This document shows positions 1 through 5,400 of a DNA stretch of 64,000 bases, piece after piece. A program made the position numbers and the translations under genes. The stretch comes from Butyrivibrio sp. Su6. Lineage in GTDB: Bacteria; Bacillota; Clostridia; Lachnospirales; Lachnospiraceae. The DNA is taken from the NCBI RefSeq assembly GCF_900108105.1, contig NZ_FNUR01000007.1:117507-181506 (forward strand), read 5' to 3'. Within the stretch, counting starts at the first letter, position 1. Each line of letters opens with the position of its first letter. The notes under the pieces are model-generated. The model ran no database searches and was not told the origin of the DNA. It was given only the letters and a program-made list of their open reading frames with translations.

Positions 1-123
1 ACCAATGCTCTCGATGATACCGTCCGCATCGAACTCCGCTCCGATTTCCGCCATGATACCGAAGTGCATGTTCGGGGACATATAGTGCGCCCTTTCCGTA
101 TATAAGTATTTCCTACCTGGCAT
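1..123 (-). CDS. Condensation-domain-like protein, 5' end only (cut by window edge)
   Basis: The first 41 codons of a minus-strand gene that runs off the left edge. The ATG at 123-121 follows an AAGGAG ribosome binding site at good distance. The visible peptide starts MPGRKYLYTERAHY and continues with an MSPNMHFGI stretch. From memory this resembles the N-terminus of condensation or acyltransferase-like proteins seen in Lachnospiraceae, but the HHxxxDG motif that would prove it lies outside the window. It follows the XRE/AbrB regulator and acyltransferase genes in the same direction, 33 bp after the regulator stop, so it is probably co-transcribed. The family assignment is tentative; that it is coding is fairly safe. 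Confidence 0.45.
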   Translation of the reverse strand, partial: MPGRKYLYTERAHYMSPNMHFGIMAEIGAEFDADGIIESIG

Positions 124-156
124 AAATCTCTCTTTCTCCTTATGAACTACATTCTT

Positions 157-591
157 TTAGTCAGTTATACTTTCTTTCGCACTGTTGATAAGACCGAGAA
201 GGCCCGTCTCCTTAATAAGAGCTATACCCTGGAATTCATCTCCGAGGACAATCAGATTGTCGCCTGTGTTAATATCGAAGATTTTTCTTGCTTTGGCAGG
301 AATGACGATCTGACCCTTATCTCCCACTTTGACCATTCCAAAGATATGTTTTCCTTTCGGCGGTATAGTATATCCCAGGTTGTCCGAATCATTCTTTTCA
401 TATGAGATAAGGTCGTCCATGGATACACCAAAGAGGTCAGCCAGCATCTTACATCTCTTTATGTCCGGCAGCGACTCTCCGGTCTCATATTTTGAAAGCG
501 TCTGTCTGGATACGCCTATCTTCTCTGCAATTTCCTCCTGTGACAGGTTATTAAGCTTTCTTAATTCCATAAGATTGTCTGCAAAACTCAT
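157..591 (-). CDS. XRE-family regulator with C-terminal AbrB/SpoVT-like domain
   Basis: A 144-residue two-domain DNA-binding protein. Residues about 6-60 form an XRE/Cro helix-turn-helix (LSQEEIAEKIGVSRQTLSKYE), and residues about 85-130 form an AbrB/MazE-type swapped hairpin (VKVGDKGQIVIPAKAR). The start at 591 is preferred over an in-frame start at 627 because an AAGGAG site lies 8 nt upstream. It also gives an ATGA overlap with the stop of the upstream acyltransferase gene, implying translational coupling. It is likely a local transcription factor for the acyltransferase/condensation-like genes around it; the target is inference. Confidence 0.85.
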   Translation of the reverse strand: MSFADNLMELRKLNNLSQEEIAEKIGVSRQTLSKYETGESLPDIKRCKMLADLFGVSMDDLISYEKNDSDNLGYTIPPKGKHIFGMVKVGDKGQIVIPAKARKIFDINTGDNLIVLGDEFQGIALIKETGLLGLINSAKESITD

Positions 592-1664
592 GTTTTCTTC
601 TCCTTTTTTATTCCCAGAACACACCACCTTATGAAAGGTATGCGGCTCATGATTTCATACAGAAGGTAGGAGCCTGCGAATGCTGCTATTGCAACCAACA
701 GGTATACGATGACAGGGGCAAGGAACGGACATAATGTATGCAGATACCATCCGCTGACCGCTATCATCAGATAATGGAATACGTAGAGGCCCCATGATTT
801 TCGGCACATCCACTTTGAGAAAGCATTCGTGAAATTTCCCCATTTTTTCATGAAGGCAAGTATACCGAGAGTTCCAAACCATGCGTATACATTGCACATG
901 ATTGTGTCCAGAACTACATGATCCGGATAAGGCTGACCTATATATAAAATCACGAAGGCTACGCAGGATGCGATGGCAAGAATGCTTAATAACAGCCAGC
1001 TTTCGCCAAGTCGATCCATCACTTCGTCATGGGACAGTACAAAGTAGCCTATCAAAAAGCCCAGTCCGTAAATACCGAATCTGTATACCACTATTATCGG
1101 TGTGTTAAGTATCTGCGCTGCTCCGTATACGGGTATGACAAGAAGTATAAGTGTCAAAAGATTTGCTTTGCCGCATATATTATAGAATCTGTCTTTTTCA
1201 ATCCTTCTGATCAGTACCAGTATCAGGCTGAAGAGCCAAAGCATCTGAATGTACCACAGCGGACCTGATCCGCTGACTGCCATTATCAGGAAAAGGATTG
1301 GCCCTGATACGTTGTTCATGGAATTAAAAGCACCGGACATCAGCATGTTGTAATAGCCAAGAACCCAGCCGAAAACCAAAAGGCCGATTGTTGATGGCAC
1401 AAGATACTTTCTCGTCCTTACGCTGATAAATTCCTTTTCTGTTCGTTTAATTAGTTCATAGCGGGCTGACATGCCGGATACCACAAACAGAAGTAACATG
1501 AACCAAGGATATACAATGTACTGATATATATCCTGTGGCTGATGTTTACTGAAAGGTCCGATGATGCCATGTTGTGTTACACCGTTGAATATGTAGATTA
1601 CATGATAGATGACAACCAGCACTACTGTTATCCAGCGAATATTATCCAAATACACCTTCCTCAT
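588..1664 (-). CDS. Acyltransferase 3 family membrane protein
   Basis: A 358-residue polytopic membrane protein of the acyltransferase-3 (OafA/YrhL-like) family, which transfers acyl groups to extracellular sugars or lipids. The N-terminus MRKVYLDNIRWITVVLVV with the following YHV is typical: the first membrane helix carries the conserved His. About ten hydrophobic segments follow. The ATG at 1664 has a GGTGG site upstream; the longer in-frame start at 1709 lacks one. The stop overlaps the ATG of the XRE/AbrB regulator. The substrate cannot be read from sequence, but the adjacent condensation-like gene suggests a small lipid or surface modification. Confidence 0.85.
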   Translation of the reverse strand: MRKVYLDNIRWITVVLVVIYHVIYIFNGVTQHGIIGPFSKHQPQDIYQYIVYPWFMLLLFVVSGMSARYELIKRTEKEFISVRTRKYLVPSTIGLLVFGWVLGYYNMLMSGAFNSMNNVSGPILFLIMAVSGSGPLWYIQMLWLFSLILVLIRRIEKDRFYNICGKANLLTLILLVIPVYGAAQILNTPIIVVYRFGIYGLGFLIGYFVLSHDEVMDRLGESWLLLSILAIASCVAFVILYIGQPYPDHVVLDTIMCNVYAWFGTLGILAFMKKWGNFTNAFSKWMCRKSWGLYVFHYLMIAVSGWYLHTLCPFLAPVIVYLLVAIAAFAGSYLLYEIMSRIPFIRWCVLGIKKEKKT

Positions 1665-1701
1665 ATTTCTACCACCTTTGCCAAATATTTTAACATTTTT
1701 A

Positions 1702-1989
1702 TCAATCATAAAAAAGTAAGCTCCACCTGTCTACCAAGCGAAGCTTACATATTTTGCTATTTTTTGTTAAATTTGGTTGCGAGCGCATAGTTTTATAAAA
1801 GCGCTCATTCACTGTAACTGTACAAACCTTATATCCAAGTTTCCCCATGAATGGAACCTTTTCATATTTCCTAGTTTCAGTATCAATAATGATCATGGCT
1901 GATTCTCCAATCTGCCTTCCATCACTATATGTTGAAAATACATCTGTAGAAATGAAGCCATTCTTTTCTCTAAGTATTATAGCAAGAAA
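1702..1989 (-). pseudogene. Open frame downstream of the nuclease gene, possible gene remnant
   Basis: Between the nuclease-like gene and the acyltransferase lies a frame open from about 1989 to a TGA at 1702. It has an internal ATG at 1896 but no good ribosome binding site. It encodes a protein-like stretch including GFISTDVFSTYSDGRQIGES and then IIDTETRKYEKVPF, which looks more like real coding sequence than chance. The C-terminal end runs into a terminator hairpin at 1710-1748. I do not recognise the family. It could be a decayed gene fragment or a frameshifted part of something once larger. Confidence 0.25.
1710..1748 (-). terminator. Intrinsic terminator
   Basis: On the minus strand GTAAGCT pairs with AGCTTAC around an interior GC-richer section and is followed by TTTTTTA. 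It closes the transcript carrying the nuclease-like gene and isolates the acyltransferase operon. Confidence 0.65.
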
Positions 1990-2780
1990 TTATCAATCAT
2001 TTTCTTTATGGTTCTATCATTAAGCACTATGTTTGATGTCTCGAAGGTAAGCATTAGTCTATCCCCGGGTATTATTCCATTATAAATATATGAATTAATC
2101 TTCCTTACTGCTTTTTCGGAGTATTTAGGATCATCCATTTTTCCATCATGCTCCCAATATACTTCTTTTCCTGTCTTGCGACTGAGAATTGTAAAGTCCG
2201 GATACACCACCCCATAGCCTTTTAAGACAATAGGACATTCATATTTGTATTCAATTCCCAAATCGAATAAAGTATCTGCGATCAGCTTTTCTGACTTTGA
2301 TCTTACCCTCTCTCCTTTTTTGGTATATATTTCAGGTGTACCTTCATCAAACGCTTTTCCTGTATATGGGATTGCTTTCCAATCAGCCACTTTCTGCTCC
2401 CATGTCTTTTCAACAGGTGTAACCAGAGCCTGCCTATTGACGTTCATATTGGTATAGATAAGTTCAAGCTCATCTTCCGAATACTCTTTACTAATGATCT
2501 GGATTTGCTTAAGTCTCCTATCTACCAGCTTTTTCATCTTCTGGTCATAAGACTTTTGAGCCAGTCTTCTAACAAGAGGCATATCCTCTTTCTTTAGGTA
2601 TTCTCCTTGTTTTTGATACTTACCATCCTTTTCTTTGCAATGCATGTACTGAATATGTTTGCCGGATGATGTTATCCTAAGATTGCCTTCAGGCACTTCA
2701 ACAAGTCTTTTATCTACATCCTGTTTGATTTTCTTTAGTCTTTTCTCTTCTGCAATTAAGTATTTCTTTAGTCCTATCAT
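1977..2780 (-). CDS. Hypothetical protein with PD-(D/E)XK nuclease-like C-terminus
   Basis: A 267-residue protein. The first 110 residues are Lys/Glu-rich and probably helical. The C-terminal half shows a restriction-endonuclease-like pattern: RSKSEKLIADTLFDLGIEY (helix with Glu), YECPIVLKGYGVVYPDFTIL (acidic residue after a strand), then EVYWEHDG. That matches the E...(P)D...(E)XK-like order of small nuclease domains common in Clostridia. The ATG at 2780 follows AAAAGGAG. The leader just upstream is an unusual run of ACAAGTAA repeats, and beyond it lies the long 54-bp-period element. The substrate is unknown. It could be a house-cleaning nuclease, a defence protein, or part of a mobile unit with the repeat element; the last is speculation. 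Confidence 0.6.
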   Translation of the reverse strand: MIGLKKYLIAEEKRLKKIKQDVDKRLVEVPEGNLRITSSGKHIQYMHCKEKDGKYQKQGEYLKKEDMPLVRRLAQKSYDQKMKKLVDRRLKQIQIISKEYSEDELELIYTNMNVNRQALVTPVEKTWEQKVADWKAIPYTGKAFDEGTPEIYTKKGERVRSKSEKLIADTLFDLGIEYKYECPIVLKGYGVVYPDFTILSRKTGKEVYWEHDGKMDDPKYSEKAVRKINSYIYNGIIPGDRLMLTFETSNIVLNDRTIKKMIDNFLL

Positions 2781-2799
2781 TTTTTATTTCTCCTTTTTG

Positions 2800-2885
2800 T
2801 TTTTTACTTGTTTGTTACTTGTTTCTTACTTGTTTCTTCTTTTACTTGTTGTTTCTATTGCTTGTTGTTTTTTGCTTGTTTTTTT
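2800..2885 (-). repeat. ACAAGTAA short direct repeats in the nuclease gene leader
   Basis: On the minus strand the leader of the nuclease-like gene carries about six copies of ACAAG(T/C)AA separated by A-rich spacers. On the plus strand this reads as TTACTTGT / TTGCTTGT at roughly 2805, 2815, 2826, 2842, 2858 and 2872. The spacing of 10-16 bp is close to one helical turn or a little more, as in operator or iteron arrays. Low-complexity drift is the alternative explanation. Confidence 0.5.
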
Positions 2886-3384
2886 TGGGGGCAGTGGTAA
2901 TTGTTTTAGGCTTCCTGCCTATATTAGGCGTTTTCCTGAAAGGAGCATTGCTTTATTCACCATTCGTTCTGCCACTATTCAGTCTTCAGCCAATATAGGC
3001 ATTGCAATTATCAATTGCTGTTCTGCCTAAATCCAGTTCTCTTGCAATATAGGCATTGATTTTAAGTAGCAATTTTCTGCTACCATTTGCCATTCCCGCC
3101 ATATAGGCAGTTTGTCCAACGTAAAATTAACTGCCTATAGTGGCAATACTCGGTATATAGGCAGAACTGATACTTCAAAATCAACTGCCTACACAAGCGA
3201 TACTCAGGATATAGGCATAACTGATCCCTCAAAATCAACTGCCTACACAAGCAACACTAGGAATATAGGCAGACACCCCCCATTTTATTTATAATGATCA
3301 ACTGCCTATATCAACAAGTCTCGGAATATAGGCAGAGTTCACCTCACTAAAATCAACTGCCACTATCACAGAAATTGCTCAAGT

Positions 3385-3468
3385 ACCAGAAATCATGCCA
3401 TAAGAAGCAGAAATCATGCCACAAGCAGCAAAAATCATGCCATAAGTAGCAGAAAACATGCTATATGT
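3385..3468. repeat. Four 21-bp tandem repeats inside copy A
   Basis: The core ATCATGCC recurs at 3392, 3413 and 3434, with a degenerate AACATGCT at 3455, exactly 21 bp apart. The consensus is roughly AGCAGAAATCATGCCATAAG plus one base. Two helical turns per unit would place every repeat on the same face of the DNA. The same array is present in copy B. Confidence 0.85.
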
Positions 3469-3542
3469 CGTTAAACTTTGGAATATCAGCAGCGAAAAGA
3501 ATATAAATAATCACTGCCTGTCTTTCGAATGAAAGAATAGTA

Positions 3543-3568
3543 GCAGTCCGCCAAGAACAGCGGACTGC
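3543..3568 (-). terminator. GC-rich hairpin 3' of the first RlmD-type gene
   Basis: A perfect 9-bp stem, GCAGTCCGC with GCGGACTGC, and an 8-nt loop, about 50 bp downstream of the methyltransferase stop. The tail is only moderately T-rich (TACTATTCTTTC), so termination is plausible but not certain. An equivalent hairpin with the same stem lies at 59824-59849 after the second methyltransferase gene. Confidence 0.5.
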
Positions 3569-3618
3569 AAATTAGTCATATAATTGTTATCTCGCAAAAA
3601 CAACCGCTCCTGTAAAAC

Positions 3619-5031
3619 TCAGCCTTCGCTGCCGCTCGTTTTCGTTAAGAGAACGACGGTTTCTACATGGCTTGTCCATGGGAATTGATCAACAGCTACT
3701 GCGCGGCTCATCATGTAGCCGTTTTGCTGGAAGATCTCCAGGTCGCGGGCAAGAGATGTTGGTTTGCAGGAAACGTAAATTATATAGTTTACGTCATAAT
3801 TTATGATCTTAGTAAGAGCCTTAGGATTAATTCCATCACGAGGCGGATCAAGGATAATAAGATCTGGCTTTACCTCTATATCATCTAAAACCTTAAGCAC
3901 ATCGCCTGCGATGAATTCGCAGTTATCGAGGTGGTTAAGCTTTGCATTCTCTTTTGCAGCCTCAACAGCCTCCTCAACGATCTCAACACCAATGACCTTT
4001 GTGGCAACAGGCGCAAGGAGCTGAGCAATTGTGCCGGTTCCTGAATAGAGGTCGTAAATTACGCCGTCCTGCTTTATGTTCTTCTGATCATAAAGACTCT
4101 GGATATAGCCTCTTACTGTCTGATACAGAACCTCAGCACTTAAGCTGTTAGTCTGGAAAAATGAGAAAGGTGTGATCCTGAACTTAAGGCCTAAAAGCTG
4201 CTCATAGAAAAAGTCCTGACCATATAAGATCTCAGTGCCTTCATCAATTACAGCATCAGCAAGAGAATCATTCTTTGTGTGAAGAATTCCTGTGATCCTG
4301 CCCTCAAGCTCAAGGTTTAAAAGAGCTTCCTTAAAGCCTGTAAGATCATGCTCTTCCTGAGTTGTTGTGATAAGGTCAACCAGGATATCTCCGGTTCTGA
4401 CTGCCTTTCTAACAAGGAGATGCCTTAAATAGCCCTCCTGTTTCATCCTATGGTAAAAAGAGATTTCTTTTCTGTCATACATAGGTGAAAAATAATCCAG
4501 TGTTGCTGAAAGGATAGCCCTGTAATCATCATCGACAATTCTGCAGCCGCTGACAGTTACAATGTCATAAAAGCTTCCTTTTTTGTGCATGCCAAGACAA
4601 AGGGGTCCTCCCATGACTTCGTCACCAAATGAGAACTCCATCTTATTTCTGTAGGCAAACTTAATAGGGCTTACTTTGATGCCCTCCCAGGTAAACCTTG
4701 TAGTATTTCTTTCTACTGCAGGCTTAAGTAAGCTTCTTACCTGCTGTTCCTTAAGGCCAAGTTCCTTAACATAAGGCATTGTAAGGTAACTGCAGCCACC
4801 GCATTTACCAAAATGCATACATGGACTTTCAATGCAGTCAGGAGCTTCTTCTAAGACTTCCAAAAGTCTTCCTTCTGCCTTACCGTTTCTTACTTTCTGT
4901 ATCTGTACTGAAACTTTCTGATCAGGAAGAACGCCCTTAACAGCGATCTTCCCGTCAGGAGCCTCTATTATTCCTTTGTTAGGGAATTCAACCCTTTTTA
5001 CTATTCCTGTATAAACTTCTTTTTTCTTCAC
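3619..5031 (-). CDS. rlmD: 23S rRNA (uracil-C5)-methyltransferase, RlmD/RlmCD type, with TRAM domain
   Basis: A 470-residue TrmA-family enzyme that methylates C5 of uridine in rRNA using S-adenosylmethionine. Residues about 1-60 form a TRAM RNA-binding domain. Cysteines in CIESPCMHFGKCGGC around residues 67-81 fit the [4Fe-4S] site of RumA. The SAM fold has DLYSGTGTIAQLL and DPPRDGINPKAL, the catalytic Cys is in YVSCKPTSLARDL, and HVETVV closes the protein. The track start is a GTG at 5031, about 10 nt after the stop of the small membrane protein; its ribosome binding site is weak. A second, much diverged family member is at 59909-61270. Which uridine each modifies cannot be read from sequence. 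Confidence 0.9.
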   Translation of the reverse strand: MKKKEVYTGIVKRVEFPNKGIIEAPDGKIAVKGVLPDQKVSVQIQKVRNGKAEGRLLEVLEEAPDCIESPCMHFGKCGGCSYLTMPYVKELGLKEQQVRSLLKPAVERNTTRFTWEGIKVSPIKFAYRNKMEFSFGDEVMGGPLCLGMHKKGSFYDIVTVSGCRIVDDDYRAILSATLDYFSPMYDRKEISFYHRMKQEGYLRHLLVRKAVRTGDILVDLITTTQEEHDLTGFKEALLNLELEGRITGILHTKNDSLADAVIDEGTEILYGQDFFYEQLLGLKFRITPFSFFQTNSLSAEVLYQTVRGYIQSLYDQKNIKQDGVIYDLYSGTGTIAQLLAPVATKVIGVEIVEEAVEAAKENAKLNHLDNCEFIAGDVLKVLDDIEVKPDLIILDPPRDGINPKALTKIINYDVNYIIYVSCKPTSLARDLEIFQQNGYMMSRAVAVDQFPWTSHVETVVLLTKTSGSEG

Positions 5032-5041
5032 TTTTTAATTC

Positions 5042-5308
5042 TTAACTTTCCTTGATGAAGTCATCGTCGTCGAAGTCATCTTCGAAATCATCGAAGTCAT
5101 CATCATAATAATCATCTTCAAATGCCGGTGTCATGTAGCGATAAACAAGATAAGAAATGATCGCAACAGCTGAAATAGAACCAAGAACAGCCAAACACCA
5201 CAGGATCACGTTGGAAGGCTTCTTAGCATTTGCAGCCTCTCTCTTGTCGAGAAGTTCGTTAATACGTGTCATTTCAATAATGTCATCGATCTTTGTTTTT
5301 ACTTCCAT
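5042..5308 (-). CDS. Small single-span membrane protein with acidic tail
   Basis: An 88-residue protein. The N-terminal 40 residues are charged (MEVKTKIDDIIEMTRINELL), a membrane helix follows (VILWCLAVLGSISAVAIISY), and the C-terminus is almost purely Asp/Glu (DDYYDDDFDDFEDDFDDDDF). The ATG at 5308 with AAGGGG upstream is preferred to an upstream in-frame start at 5371 that would translate promoter-like sequence. It sits between pcrA and rlmD. No function is recognised; the tail suggests cation or basic-protein binding, which is only inference. Confidence 0.75.
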   Translation of the reverse strand: MEVKTKIDDIIEMTRINELLDKREAANAKKPSNVILWCLAVLGSISAVAIISYLVYRYMTPAFEDDYYDDDFDDFEDDFDDDDFIKES

Positions 5309-5400
5309 AAGTAACCCCTTTCTATAAGAAAAAAATTTATTAATATCAGTATACCATAATTCCCAGCTCATTCATTACTTCACTGAGAATTGTGACATAC

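Larger units (their letters stand above)
2956..3595. repeat. Long non-coding repeat element, copy A (54-bp periodic, about 640 bp)
   Basis: This stretch has no supportable gene. ATATAGGCA recurs at 2993, 3047, 3101, 3155, 3209 and 3263, exactly 54 bp apart, with a last copy at 3326 (63 bp on). Most units also contain CTGCCTA, so CTGCCTATA...TATAGGCAG hairpins can form within and between units. A 21-bp tandem array follows (about 3385-3468), then a GC hairpin. The same element recurs at 59290-59876 in the same orientation with about nine bases in ten identical by eye. Copy A has one 54-bp unit more. Both copies lie directly 3' of a TrmA/RlmD-family gene. Function unknown; candidates are a structured RNA, a protein-binding array or a mobile repeat. 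Confidence 0.9.

Noticed and set aside
3112..3294. Plus-strand frame in copy A with an 18-residue repeated peptide (matching frame at 59446-59631)
   Set aside because: The repeat period of 54 bp keeps any frame open. There is no ribosome binding site, the ends differ between copies, and the DNA repeat explains the peptide.
2993..3334. CRISPR array
   Set aside because: No constant repeat of 23-40 bp with unique spacers. Similarity extends through whole units, the two copies share their supposed spacers, and no cas genes are nearby.
5309..5371. N-terminal extension of the small membrane protein
   Set aside because: The extra 21 codons cover promoter-like sequence (GGTATACT), and the AAGGGG site fits the ATG at 5308.
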